This document shows positions 41,694 through 51,677 of a DNA stretch of 64,000 bases, piece by piece. This DNA is from Eggerthella timonensis (lineage in GTDB: Bacteria > Actinomycetota > Coriobacteriia > Coriobacteriales > Eggerthellaceae). Numbering within the stretch: the first letter of the stretch is position 1; each line of letters opens with the position of its first letter. The DNA lies in the NCBI RefSeq assembly GCF_900184265.1, contig NZ_FXXA01000002.1, positions 824,734 through 888,733 of the forward strand. Reading direction: 5' to 3'. A model generated the notes under the pieces. It ran no database searches. It was not told where the DNA came from and was given only the letters and a program-made list of their open reading frames with translations. Position numbers and translations under genes: made by a program.

Positions 41694-43289
41694 GTGGACG
41701 ATACGATGACGATGTTCTGCTTCCAGTGCGAGCAGACGGTCGGGTGCGACGGCTGCACCGGCGCGGCGGGAGTGTGCGGCAAGCAGGCGAGCACGGCGAA
41801 CCTGCAGGACGAGGTCACGGGCGCGCTCGTGAGCCTCGCGCAGACGGTGCGCGCGGCGGGGGTCGGCGCGGAGGTGCGGCGCGCGGCAGACGACCTGGCG
41901 ATGGAAGGCCTGTTCGCCACGCTGACGAACGTGGACTTCGATGACGCGGCCTTGACCGTCCTGCGGGAGCGCGCCCATGCCGAGCGCGATGCCGTCGCGG
42001 CAGCGGCCGGCATGGAGGCCGCGCCCGACTACGACCTGGCAGCGCTGTGGAACGCGCCGGAGGACGTGCGCTCGCTCAAGTCGCTCGTGCTGTTCGGCTT
42101 GCGCGGCTTAGGCGCGTACGCGTACCACGCGGCCGCGTTGGGCTATCGCGACGACGCGGTTTCGTCCTTCCTGCACGAGGGGCTGGCCGCGTTGGCCGAC
42201 GCCGAGGCGGGCGCCGACGTGCTGCTCCCGCTGTCGCTCAAGGTGGGCGAGGTAAACCTGCGCTGCATGGAGCTGCTCGACCAGGCGAACACCGAGACTT
42301 TCGGCATGCCTGAGCCCACGACGGTGGCGCGCACGGTGGAGGCCGGCCCCTTCATCGTGGTTTCGGGCCACGACCTGCACGATCTCAAGCTGCTGCTCGA
42401 CCAGACGGCCGGTCGCGGCGTGAACGTCTACACGCACGGCGAGCTGCTGCCCGCGCACGCCTATCCGCAGCTCAAGCAGTACCCGCACCTCAAGGGCAAC
42501 CTGGGAACCGCCTGGCAGAACCAGCGCGTCGAGTTCGCCGACCTGCCTGCGCCCATCCTGTTCACCACGAACTGCCTCATGCCGCCGGCGGCATCCTACG
42601 CCGACCGCGTGTTCATCACGGGTCCCGTGGCGTACCCCGGGATGGCGCACGTCGATGCCACGCCCGACGGCAGCAAGAACTTCGAGCCGCTCATCGAGCG
42701 TGCGCTCGAGCTGGGCGGATACGCGACGGTGACCGACGCGGACGGCGCGTTCACCACGGGCTTCGGCCACGGCACCGTCCTCGGCGTGGCCGACACGGTG
42801 GTCGACGCGGTGAAGCAGGGCGCCATCAGCCGCTTCTTCCTCGTGGGCGGCTGCGACGGCGCGCGCCCGGGCCGCAGCTACTTCCGCGACTTCGTGCAGC
42901 AGGCGCCCGAGGACAGCATCATCCTGACGCTGGCCTGCGGAAAGTTCCGCTTCAACGACCTGGACTTGGGCACCATCGGCGGCCTGCCGCGCATCATGGA
43001 CATGGGGCAGTGCAACGACGCGTACGGCGCCATCCGCGTGGCCGTTGCGCTGGCCGAGGCGTTCGGGTGCGGCGTGAACGACCTGCCGCTGACGCTGGTG
43101 CTGTCGTGGTACGAGCAGAAGGCCGTCAGCATCCTGCTGACGTTGCTGCACCTCGGGATCAAGGGCATCTACCTGGGGCCGACGCTGCCGGCGTTCGTGT
43201 CGTCGGGCGTGCTCGACGTGCTCGTTCGCGAGTTCGATGTGCGCCCCATCAGCACGCCCGAAGAGGATCTGGCCGCCATCCTGGCGTAA
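41694..43289 (+). CDS. hcp: Hydroxylamine reductase (hybrid cluster protein)
   Basis: 531 residues from the GTG at 41694, 7 nt after GAGAGGA; ATG 41706 is the alternative and gives MTMFCFQCEQT. The N-terminal cluster cysteines are in CFQCEQTVGCDGCTGAAGVCGK. Hybrid-cluster ligands lie in GHDLHDLKLLLDQT, YTHGELLPAHAYPQLKQYPHLKGN, TNCLMPP, GGCDGARPGRSYFRDF and ACGKFRFNDL, all present. It is a cytoplasmic enzyme of the nitric oxide/hydroxylamine defence pathway and may also S-nitrosylate proteins. It is divergent from a Crp/Fnr regulator that probably senses nitrosative stress. Confidence 0.95.
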   Translation: MDDTMTMFCFQCEQTVGCDGCTGAAGVCGKQASTANLQDEVTGALVSLAQTVRAAGVGAEVRRAADDLAMEGLFATLTNVDFDDAALTVLRERAHAERDAVAAAAGMEAAPDYDLAALWNAPEDVRSLKSLVLFGLRGLGAYAYHAAALGYRDDAVSSFLHEGLAALADAEAGADVLLPLSLKVGEVNLRCMELLDQANTETFGMPEPTTVARTVEAGPFIVVSGHDLHDLKLLLDQTAGRGVNVYTHGELLPAHAYPQLKQYPHLKGNLGTAWQNQRVEFADLPAPILFTTNCLMPPAASYADRVFITGPVAYPGMAHVDATPDGSKNFEPLIERALELGGYATVTDADGAFTTGFGHGTVLGVADTVVDAVKQGAISRFFLVGGCDGARPGRSYFRDFVQQAPEDSIILTLACGKFRFNDLDLGTIGGLPRIMDMGQCNDAYGAIRVAVALAEAFGCGVNDLPLTLVLSWYEQKAVSILLTLLHLGIKGIYLGPTLPAFVSSGVLDVLVREFDVRPISTPEEDLAAILA

Positions 43290-43396
43290 GCGCACGGGCG
43301 GCGTGGCGTCCGTGCGCTGCCCGTAGTGCCCCGATCATCCGTGCGACCGGGCGAGCCACGCCGTCCTCCGACAAACGGCTCGCCCGCGTCGCAGAG

Positions 43397-43469
43397 TGTC
43401 CCAAATGGAGACTGTCCCCCTTTGGGACACTGACGATGTCCCCAAAGGTGCCTGTCCCCTTTGGGGACA
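43397..43469. repeat. Two adjacent TGTCCC palindromic elements
   Basis: 43397-43429 (TGTCCCAAATGG...CCTTTGGGACA) and 43437-43469 (TGTCCCCAAAGG...CCTTTGGGGACA). The second abuts the stop codon of the VIT gene and is likely its terminator. Confidence 0.88.
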
Positions 43470-44366
43470 TCAGATGTCCACGCCGAGGAACTGCTTCACG
43501 AGGATGCCGATGACGAACGACAGGGCCGCCACGCCCAGGCTGATGCCGGCCATCTGGCCGAACCGCTTCTTGAACGGCAGGTCTTGCGCCACCGAGAGGT
43601 AGTAGTTGAACACCACGAGGATGAGCAACACGATGACCACCATCGTGCCCATGGCCCACAAGTAGTGCGATTCGTCGAACAACAGGTACGGCAGGATGAG
43701 CAGCGCCACGGTCACGAGATAGGCGATGCCCGTGTACGTAGCCGATTTCAGCGCGTCCGAGCGTCCCTCGCTCTTCGACGACAGGTACTCGCTCGACGCC
43801 ATCGACAGTGTGGCTGCGATGCCGGTGATCAGGCCCGACAGCGCGATGAGCCGCGTGTTCTGCATGGCCAGCGTGAGTCCTGCCAGCGTGCCGGTCATCT
43901 CCACCATCGCGTCGTTCATGCCCAGCACCATGCTGCCCACGTACGACAGGCGCTCCTCGTCGAGCATCGCCAGCAGCGCGTGCTCGTGCGCCTCCTCGTC
44001 GGCGCGGATGTCGAGGGCCTCGGGGGCTTCCTTCGCCAGCTCGTCGTAGGAGATCTGGGCTTTCTCCTCGCCCTTCTCCATGAGCTTGACGGCGAACGTG
44101 AAGCCGAACACGCGCGCGATCAGCGAATAGCGCAGCACCTTACCCCGCTGCGGCTTCATCTCCTCGCCGGTGTAGCGCTGCCAGATGCCGGCGTGCTTCG
44201 CCTCCTCATCGGCGATGCGCAGCAGGGTTGCGCGGTTGTCCGCGTCTTTGGTGCCGGCGGCGATGCGTCGGTACACCTCGGACTCGGTCACCTCGTTCTG
44301 CTGAAACACGCGAATCTGCGCAAGCGCCCCGGCTGACAGGGCCGACGCATCCGAACTCGTTGCCAT
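43470..44366 (-). CDS. Ferritin-like/VIT1-CCC1 family iron (metal) transporter
   Basis: 298 residues. Residues about 15-145 form a rubrerythrin/erythrin-type four-helix domain with metal ligands in FQQNEVTESEVYRRIA, ADEEAKHAGIWQRYTGE and RADEEAHEHALLAMLDEE. Residues about 150-298 are the VIT/CCC1 membrane domain (SYVGSMVLGMNDAMVEMTGTLAGLTLAM, MASSEYLSSKSEGRSDALKSATYTGIAYLVTVALLILPYLLF). Fused proteins of this kind export or sequester ferrous iron, as in the membrane-bound ferritin MbfA. The ferritin part likely binds iron in the cytoplasm and hands it to the transporter. No Fur or IscR site could be identified. Confidence 0.9.
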   Translation of the reverse strand: MATSSDASALSAGALAQIRVFQQNEVTESEVYRRIAAGTKDADNRATLLRIADEEAKHAGIWQRYTGEEMKPQRGKVLRYSLIARVFGFTFAVKLMEKGEEKAQISYDELAKEAPEALDIRADEEAHEHALLAMLDEERLSYVGSMVLGMNDAMVEMTGTLAGLTLAMQNTRLIALSGLITGIAATLSMASSEYLSSKSEGRSDALKSATYTGIAYLVTVALLILPYLLFDESHYLWAMGTMVVIVLLILVVFNYYLSVAQDLPFKKRFGQMAGISLGVAALSFVIGILVKQFLGVDI

Positions 44367-44446
44367 GAAACACTCCTCGCCGCCGCTTCCTCGAATCAGC
44401 AGCCAGTATATCCGATTCGGTCGCGCCGGGTGCCCGAGGGAACAGA

Positions 44447-44462
44447 TGTTTCACGTGAAACG
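44447..44462. other. parS-like site 4
   Basis: TGTTTCACGTGAAACG, one base from consensus, intergenic. Confidence 0.87.
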
Positions 44463-44477
44463 CCCGCAGGTTTCCCG

Positions 44478-44625
44478 CCGCGGGAAGCTGCTGGCAGAGA
44501 TCGCACGATATGAACGATTCTGCGTGCTGATTCGCACAGCAAAATCGGGAAACCCCAGGTCGCGAAAAGTTAGCCTCGTCTATTCTCGTTCATATCGTGC
44601 GATCTCTGCCAGCGGCTTCCCGCGG
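44478..44625. repeat. Long inverted repeat, 40-bp arms with one mismatch
   Basis: 44478-44517 and 44586-44625 pair at 39 of 40 positions (GGCAGAGATCGCACGATATG within). The 68-nt loop has AAACCCCAGGTCGCGA (44550-44565), the best copy of the shared core. Confidence 0.92.
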
Positions 44626-44710
44626 CGCCGGCTGCTCCCATGGCGCCCGCGGCGCCGGCTGCTCCCATGGCTCCCATGGCTCCCGCGGCGCCGGCTGCTC
44701 CCATGGCGTC
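44621..44710. repeat. GC-rich tandem repeats of 27/36 bp
   Basis: Three units start at 44621, 44648 and 44684, each beginning CGCGGCGCCGGCTGCTCCCA. The middle unit has an extra 9 bp (TGGCTCCCA). It lies downstream of the minus-strand membrane-protein gene, outside its frame. Confidence 0.85.
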
Positions 44711-44738
44711 GGCCATCAGCGCGAGGCGAATGGGCAGC

Positions 44739-45209
44739 CTATTCGGCTCGCCAGCCCATGCTCCCGTTCCGCTCGACCCATGCCAGCCATCCGAAGGCGG
44801 CGGCCATGAGCAGCAGTCCGAGGCCGTCGAACAGGATGAAGCGCTCGATGCTGGCCGAGAGGGCGGCGTGACCGGCGGGCAGCCCCAAGCGCAGCCACGA
44901 TTCGCCGACGAGGCCGATGGCCTGCTGCACCAGGACGATGACGGCCACGGATCGGAAGCGCAGCGGGTTGGCGATGACGGCGGGGTAGGTTGCGTTCCAC
45001 ATGAGGAACGCGATGCCGAGGCCCTGCACGGCCGCGGCGCCGGGCACGCCGGCCACCTCGAACGAGGCTGCGTAGGCGTCCGGCCACAGCACGAACGACA
45101 CCGCGCACTGCACGTTGACGACGAACACGAGCAGAAACGCCAGCCGTGCCAGCCAGGCGGCGCGGCGCACGCGCGCGGGACGGTCGTTCGTGGTGGCGGG
45201 CAGGTTCAT
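44739..45209 (-). CDS. Small four-helix membrane protein of unknown function
   Basis: 156 residues from the ATG at 45209 after AAAGGAT. Helices: LAFLLVFVVNVQCAVSFVLW, AAVQGLGIAFLMWNATYPAVIA, SVAVIVLVQQAIGLVGESWL and ILFDGLGLLLMAAAFGWLAWV. The N-terminus is basic and cytoplasmic (NDRPARVRRAAW). I do not recognise the family. It is divergent from mazG with an 87-bp gap, and convergent with nothing: a repeat array follows it. Confidence 0.7.
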   Translation of the reverse strand: MNLPATTNDRPARVRRAAWLARLAFLLVFVVNVQCAVSFVLWPDAYAASFEVAGVPGAAAVQGLGIAFLMWNATYPAVIANPLRFRSVAVIVLVQQAIGLVGESWLRLGLPAGHAALSASIERFILFDGLGLLLMAAAFGWLAWVERNGSMGWRAE

Positions 45210-45296
45210 ACCGGTATCCTTTCGCATCGCCGTGCAGCATACCACGGCCCTCGCGCGGCGGTATACTGCTGTTGAGCAAACGAAGAAAGGAACGCC

Positions 45297-46274
45297 ATGA
45301 CCTCCGAACGAACCGCGGGCGCCGCGCCCGCTCCCGATAGTGTCCCCGCCCCCGCTCCTGCCTCGCATCTCGCATCCACTGCCTCCGCACATCCCCCGTT
45401 CGACCAGTTCGTCGCCACCATCGCCGCCCTGCGCGCGCCGGACGGGTGCCCGTGGGATCGCGTGCAGACGCACGAGAGCATCGCGCACAACATGATCGAG
45501 GAGGCCTACGAGGCGGTCGACGCGATCGAGACGAACGACGTCGCGCACCTGCGCGAGGAGTTGGGCGACGTGCTGCTGCAGGTAGTCCTGCAAAGCCAGA
45601 TCGCCGCCGACGACGGCGAGTTCACCATCGACGACGTGTGCGCCGACGTGAACGCGAAGATGATCCGTCGCCATCCGCACGTGTTCGGCGAGGTGCAAGC
45701 CGCGAACGCAAGCGAGGTGCTCGACTTGTGGGACCAGGTGAAGCTGGCCGAGAAGGGCAGCGCCGACGGTGCCGCCGACGAGACGGGCGCGCCGCGCGAG
45801 GGCCTGCTCGACGGCGTTCCCACCAGCTTCCCGGCGCTCATGCAGGCGCAGAAGATCTCGCGCAAGGCCGCCGCCGCGGGCTTCGAGTGGGAGTCGCTCG
45901 ACGACGTGTGGGACAAGGTGCGCGAAGAGGTCGGCGAGCTGCGCGATGCCTACGAAGCGGCGCCGAAGGCCGCGAACGGCAAGGTGGATGTCGGTGCGGC
46001 CTCGACCGACGATTCCGCCGCCGAGACCGCCCGCGCGGCGGCCGCCGCTGCCGTCGAGGACGAGTTCGGCGACGTGCTGTTCTCGCTCGTGAACGTGGGC
46101 CGCCGCATGGGCGTGGACGCCGAGGGCGCCCTGCGCTCCACGTGTCGGAAGTTCCGAGATCGCTGGGCGTACATGGAACGCGCCGCGTGGGAGCAGGGCC
46201 GCGCCGTCGAGGACCTCGCTCCCGACGACCGCGAGGCGCTGTGGAGCGAAGCCAAACGCACCGAGCGCGCATAG
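45297..46274 (+). CDS. mazG: Nucleoside triphosphate pyrophosphohydrolase MazG
   Basis: 325 residues from the ATG at 45297 after AAAGGAACGCC. The N-terminal MazG domain is unmistakable: LRAPDGCPWDRVQTHESIAHNMIEEAYEAVDAIE, then LREELGDVLLQVVLQSQIA with the EEXX-EXXD metal site and MIRRHPHVFGE. The second, degenerate domain (ISRKAAAAGFEWESLDDVWDKVREEVGEL...EDEFGDVLFSLVNVGRRMGVDAEGAL) has an alanine-rich insert between its halves. A proline/alanine-rich N-terminal tail of about 35 residues is extra. It hydrolyses NTPs to NMP and pyrophosphate as house-cleaning. Confidence 0.94.
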   Translation: MTSERTAGAAPAPDSVPAPAPASHLASTASAHPPFDQFVATIAALRAPDGCPWDRVQTHESIAHNMIEEAYEAVDAIETNDVAHLREELGDVLLQVVLQSQIAADDGEFTIDDVCADVNAKMIRRHPHVFGEVQAANASEVLDLWDQVKLAEKGSADGAADETGAPREGLLDGVPTSFPALMQAQKISRKAAAAGFEWESLDDVWDKVREEVGELRDAYEAAPKAANGKVDVGAASTDDSAAETARAAAAAAVEDEFGDVLFSLVNVGRRMGVDAEGALRSTCRKFRDRWAYMERAAWEQGRAVEDLAPDDREALWSEAKRTERA

Positions 46275-46413
46275 CCGCGCCGCACTGCGGCACGCAAAAC
46301 GGTTCGTTCGGCGATTGCATCAACTCTTCGTCGTATCTGATAGCATACCCCGCTGCAAAGCGCTAAACTGTATCCCCATCGTCATATATCCTACCAAGAA
46401 GGCGAGGAGGGCG

Positions 46414-49400
46414 ATGCGTCCTGCATGGGAATTTGGAATCGAAAAAGACTCGCTGGAGGAAGAAAAAACCGTCGGGGGGGGGGGGCTCATTCAGCCCTTC
46501 TGAGCGAGACGCCCTTTCCGGTCTTCTAAACCGCAGCGGATTCAACACGCGCGTGCGTGCCCTGATCGACGCCCATCCCGATGAGGCGTACGTCCTCGTA
46601 TACGGCGACATCGACCGTTTCAAGGCGTACAACGACCTCTTCGGCACCTCGGCGGGCGACAGCCTGCTCGCCGATATCGGCGAGATGATCCACCGCAACC
46701 TTCCGACCGGCGCGGTGGCCGCCCGCCTGCGCGCCGACCATTTCATCGGCTGCTTTCCTCGCGTGCTGTTCGATCCCGATCGCATGCTGGCCGTGTTCAA
46801 CGAGTGGTTCGGCGCCTATCGCGAGGATTTCACCTTCTTCGTGCGCATGGGCGTGTACCCCATCGACGATTCCGAGCTGGACGTCAGCCTCATGTGCGAC
46901 CGCGCCCTGCTGGCTCTACGCGCCGCGAAGGGCGGCTCCGTGGGCAGCCGTTACGTGCTGTACGACGAAACGCTGCGCGTGTCGCTGTTGAAAGAGCAGC
47001 AGCTGGCCGGCGAGATGACCGCGGCGCTCGACCAGGGCCAGTTCGTGCCCTTCTTCCAGCCGCAGTACCGCTACGCGACCGGGCTTATGACCGGTGCCGA
47101 AGTGCTCGCGCGCTGGCAGCACCCCGACCGCGGCCTGCTGGGCCCTGCCGAATTCATTCCCGTGTTCGAGCGCAACGGCCTCATCTCCCGGTTCGACTAT
47201 TATATGTGGGACCAGGCGTGCCGCTGCCTGCGCGCATGGATCGACGAATGGGGCGTCGATGCCGTCCCGCACCTGTCGGTGAACCTGTCGCGTGCCGACA
47301 TCTACCGCGCGGACCTGTGCTCGTACCTCAAGGGCCTGGCGGAGCGCTACGACGTTCCTCCCAGCCTGCTCAACCTCGAGATCACGGAAAGCGCCTACAT
47401 GGAATCGCCCGATCAGCTCATCGGGGCGGTCAAAGACCTGCGCAGCGCCGGCTTCACCGTGGAGATGGACGACTTCGGCAGCGGCTACTCGTCGCTCAAC
47501 ACGCTGAAGGACGTGCCGGTGGACGTGTTGAAGCTGGACATGGGCTTTCTCGACACACACGAAAGCACGCGCGGCGGCCTCATCCTGGCGTCCATCGTGC
47601 GCATGGCGCGCTGGCTGGACTTGCCGACCATCGCCGAGGGCGTGGAAACGTCGAAGCAGGCGGCCTACCTTGCCAGCATCGGGTGCGAGTACATGCAAGG
47701 CTACCTGTTCTCGCGGCCGGTTGATCGCGAGACGTTCGAGCGTATGCTGGCCGAGAGCGCCCATGAAGGTCTGCAGCGGCCTCGCACCGAGAACATGCAG
47801 GATGACGTGGCCGAATTCTGGAATGCGGATTCTCAGTTGGCACTCATCTTCAACAGTTACGTGGGCGCTGCCGCCATCGCCGAGTACGATAACAAAACGC
47901 TTGAAATCGTGCGCGCGAACCACGAGTTCTCCAACCTGTTCGGCATGGCCGAAGATCCTGCGATGGCCGAACGGCTGCGCAAGAACATGCTGGCGCAGCT
48001 GCTCGAAGAGGATCGCGGGCCCTTGCGGGAAGCCCTCCGTCGGGCGGTTGCCGGCGAGGGTGACGCCGAAAGCGAGCTGCGCCTTCGCAGCAACGGCCGC
48101 GGTCGCTGGATCCGCGTCCGCGTGCGCCTGCTGTCGCGCGCCGGCGACTTGAGCAACCTGTACTTGCTCGCCGAGGAGACCACCCAGGAGCAGGCCCTGC
48201 GCGATCGGCTCGCAGCCACGCGCGACACTATTCCGGGAGGGCTCGCCTTCTACGAGGTGTCCTCCGGAGGCATACGGCTGCTCGATTTCAGCGATACGAC
48301 CGCCGCAATGATCGGCTACACGCGCGAGCAATACCAGGAGCATTCGCGCTTCGACGCCCTTGCCGTGGTGCATCCGGAAGACCGGCCGATCGTCGAAGCG
48401 GTTGCGACGGAGCTGGTGTCGGGCGCGGCCCGTTCGTCGTGCGTCATGCGCGTATTGCATCGGGATGGAAGCGTCGCGTGGCTGCACCTGTCGGCATCCA
48501 CGATGTACCGCGACGACGTCGCGCTGTACGCGGTAGCCGTCTTCATCGACGTGACGCACGAGAAGGAGAACGAGAAGCGCCTTCGCGTCCAGAGCGAGCT
48601 GCAGCATCGATTGAACGACTCCGTCCCGTGCGGTATCGTGCGCTACACGGTGGGCGATGATCCGCGCGTGTTGTTCATCAATAAGAAGGGCTGCGAGATA
48701 TTCGGCTACGCCGACGCCGAGGCCTATCGCGCCGGGATGGCCGGGGGCAAGATCATCCCCATCCACGACGACGATGATGCCCTGCATAGCCAGACGGTGC
48801 AGGCGCTCAACGACGGGGCCGCTCCTCTCGACTTCACGTATCGGTTCGTGCGTCGCGACGGCTCTACCGGGTGGATCGAGGGCACATCGGCGCTCGAGCG
48901 CGACGTCGACGGCCGCGCCCTTATCCAAAGCGCGTTCTTGGACGTGTCGGAACGCCAGCAAAAACGCTACGAGCAGGATATCCGCCGCTACGCGACGGTG
49001 CTGTGCTCGGTGTACGACGAGATCATCGAGTTCGACGGCGCCCGCAAGACGTATCGGTCGCTGTACTCGTCGGGCAGGCCGCGCACCGGCAAGACGCTGC
49101 CCCTCGACAAGGCGTTCAAGTTCTGGACCGACCGCCTGCCCGACGTCGAGGATCGCGCCCGCCTGCGCGCCGCGCTTGACGAATGCCTCGAAAGCGACGG
49201 CGACAGCCCCGTCGTGTGCACGTACCGCATGGAATTCGACGGCCGGCGCTGCTGGTACCAAAGCCTCTTGCTGCGCGTGTCGGAGCACGGCATCCTGTGT
49301 TGCAGCAAGGACGTGACGGAGCGCATATCGGTTGAGGACCGCAAGGTGACGATGCGCGTTCTCGACACCATGGGCAAGCTTCCGGTGGGCGTGGGCGTGT

Positions 49401-50608
49401 TCACCTCGCACGATGGGGAGGTTCGACTGCGTTATGCGAACGACCGTCTGCGCACGATGTTCGGCGACGAGCTGCCGGGCGCGCCCGAGAACCTGGAATG
49501 GGACGCACCGCTCGCTTTGAGCGACGAGGTGCGGGAGCTCGACGAGTACTGCAACCGGCAGGGCTTCATCGAGGACGGCGGCGAGCTCGATGTGGGCCTG
49601 CGCACGGTACGGCAGGACGGCGTTCCCATCGACGTGCGCATTCAGGGCCGTGTCATGAGGGAAACCGACGACGCGCTGGCGCTGTACGCGGTGGTGCGCG
49701 ACGTGACGGACGAGCTGCGCGACCAGCGCGAACGCTCGTGGCAGAACGAGCGGTACCGCTTGCTCAGCGAGATGACGCATAAGATGAGCTTCGACTACGA
49801 CTCCGATTCCGACACGGTGCTGCTGTACATGGATCGCAACGGAAGCGGTATGGAAGCCCAGGTCATACCTCATTATCTTGAGACGCTGACGACGGCGCGC
49901 AGCGAGGTCGTGCATCCCGACAGCATGGACGATGTGCGCCAGATGTTCGAAAACGCCCGATCGGGCGCGAGCGAAGTGGCCATCGAGTACCGGGCCGACT
50001 ACTACGGCACCGGATACGCCTGGTACCGCGCCAACCTGTTCGTGGCCCATGACGATGCGGGGTCGTGGCATCTCGTGGGTCTCATCGAGGATATCAACAA
50101 CGAGCACGACCTGCGGTTCCGCGCCGAATACGACGCCACGACCGGGCTGAGCAACCATGCGGCCACGCAGGATCTCGTGGCTGCGGCGCTCGCCGATGCG
50201 TCGGTGCGGCGGCACAGCGTGTGCGTCGCGCTCGACATCGACGACTTCAAGCACGTGAACGACACGTACGGGCACATCGTGGGCGACATGCTGCTGCATG
50301 AGGTGGGAGGCGTGCTGCGCTCGAACTTCCGAGAATCCGACGTGGCGGGCCGCGTAGGGGGCGACGAGTTCGTGCTGCTGCTGAAGAACATCGACCTCGA
50401 GGTTGCCCTGGACAAGCTCGAGCAGGTCAAGCGCCAGCTTGCCGCCGTGAAGGTGAGCTCGTTGGACAGCGTGCCGTCGGTGAGCATGGGCGTGTACGTT
50501 CCCGAAGACGACGACGTGGCGTACCGCGACGTGTTCGTGAAGGCCGACGAGGCCCTCTACCAGGCCAAGCGTTCCGGCAAAAACCGTATCTGCGTGCACG
50601 AGAAGTAG
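46414..50608 (+). CDS. GGDEF-EAL-PAS-GGDEF c-di-GMP protein behind a 12-G tract (possibly phase-variable)
   Basis: The ATG at 46414 has an excellent ribosome site (GAGGAGG) and reads MRPAWEFGIEKDSLEEEKTV into a run of 12 G (46474-46485). With 12 G it stops at 46501. With 11 or 14 G it would join the long frame, which is open from TTG 46433 to 50608 (1,391 residues). Domains by that frame: degenerate GGDEF (about 20-175; RADHF replaces GGDEF), EAL (about 185-445; EVLARW, NLEITESAYM, DDFGSGYSSL, AEGVET), several PAS domains (about 460-1210), and an active-looking GGDEF (about 1220-1391) with GRVGGDEF and an inhibitory RxxD five residues before it. It would both make and degrade cyclic-di-GMP. 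Confidence 0.85.
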
Positions 50609-50809
50609 CACGGCGCTGTCGTCGTGCGCGGAGCGGCGCGGTGGCGGAATCGAAGGATCCCGCGCAGCGCCGGCGGCAGCTGCTTCCCCGTACGCCTGCG
50701 GTGTCGCATCTGGTGATTGCGCGGGGTTCGGCGGCCGGGGCGGCGCGCAGACGTCGGCTTGGCTATCATAAGGGCGAGTAGAACACCGTTGCCCGAAGGA
50801 GTTTTCGTC

Positions 50810-51553
50810 ATGGCAGACGCAGCGCAGCAACCCTCCGATCGCCGCCTCGTGGTTGACGAGCAGAAGAGCGGGGACGTCCACCGCTACCCCTTCCTGCTGA
50901 CCGACGACCTGCGCGGCCCCATCGACGACCTGCAGCGCCTGCGCGACGCCGAGGCGAAAACCCGCGAGATCATCCAGAAGTACCAGGCCGCCATGCGCGA
51001 GATGATGGTGCGCTTCGAGATCCTCGACCAGGACCTCAACCTCAAGAAGCATCGCAATCCCATCCATCACGTGGAGTCGCGCATCAAGAAGCCCGCGAGC
51101 ATCTTCGAGAAGCTGGAGCGCTACGGCAAGGAGCCCACGCTCGAGAACCTCGAGCGCTACATCATGGACGTGGCCGGCGTGCGCGTGATCTGCTCGTACA
51201 TCCACGACGTGTACAACCTCTTGGAGCTGCTGCAGAAGCAGGACGACCTCGAGATCGTGGAGATCAAAGACTACATCTACAACCCGAAGCCGAACGGCTA
51301 CCGCAGCCTGCACGTCATCGTGCGCATCCCCGTGTACTTCCTCGACAAGAAAGAGCTCATTCCCGTCGAGGTGCAGCTGCGCACCATCGCCATGGACTTC
51401 TGGGCCAGCTTGGAGCACGATCTGAAGTACAAGTCCGTGAGCGAGGTCCAGGGGATCGACTCCTACGACGAGCTTAAGGATTGCAGCCGCATCATCGAGG
51501 ACGTGGAAGCGCGCATGCAAATTCTGGCCCGTGCCCTCGAACGGGAGGAATGA
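50810..51553 (+). CDS. Small alarmone synthetase, GTP pyrophosphokinase (RelQ/YjbM-like)
   Basis: 247 residues from the ATG at 50810 after GAAGGAG. The single RelA/SpoT synthetase domain spans residues about 50-225: RFEILDQDLNLKKHRNPIHHVESRIKKPASIFEKL, DVAGVRVICSYIHDVY, KDYIYNPKPNGYRSLHVIV and EVQLRTIAMDFWASLEHDLKYK. There is no hydrolase (HD), TGS or ACT domain, so this is a stand-alone synthetase that makes ppGpp or pppGpp from GTP/GDP and ATP. The stop codon starts a hairpin repeat (51551). Confidence 0.93.
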   Translation: MADAAQQPSDRRLVVDEQKSGDVHRYPFLLTDDLRGPIDDLQRLRDAEAKTREIIQKYQAAMREMMVRFEILDQDLNLKKHRNPIHHVESRIKKPASIFEKLERYGKEPTLENLERYIMDVAGVRVICSYIHDVYNLLELLQKQDDLEIVEIKDYIYNPKPNGYRSLHVIVRIPVYFLDKKELIPVEVQLRTIAMDFWASLEHDLKYKSVSEVQGIDSYDELKDCSRIIEDVEARMQILARALEREE

Positions 51554-51579
51554 GACAAAGGGACGGGGTTATTGTCTCA
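51551..51579. repeat. GAGACA/GGGACGGGG hairpin at gene end
   Basis: TGAGACAA-AGGGACGGGGTTA-TTGTCTCA has an 8-bp stem. It begins at the stop codon of the alarmone synthetase. It shares GGGACGGGG and TTGTCTCA with the 41-bp palindrome at 21823. Confidence 0.8.
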
Positions 51580-51677
51580 TTGAGCGAGGGCGCCTTGCGC
51601 GTGGGCGAGTGGTCGTCCCATGCGCAAGCGGATGTTCCACGTGGAGCATCCGCTACCTGGCATGCTTCCAAGCTTTC

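Noticed and set aside
46916-51520. 1,534-codon minus-strand frame opposite the GGDEF/EAL and alarmone genes
   Set aside because: Same artefact; the plus-strand proteins have clear catalytic motifs, this one has none.
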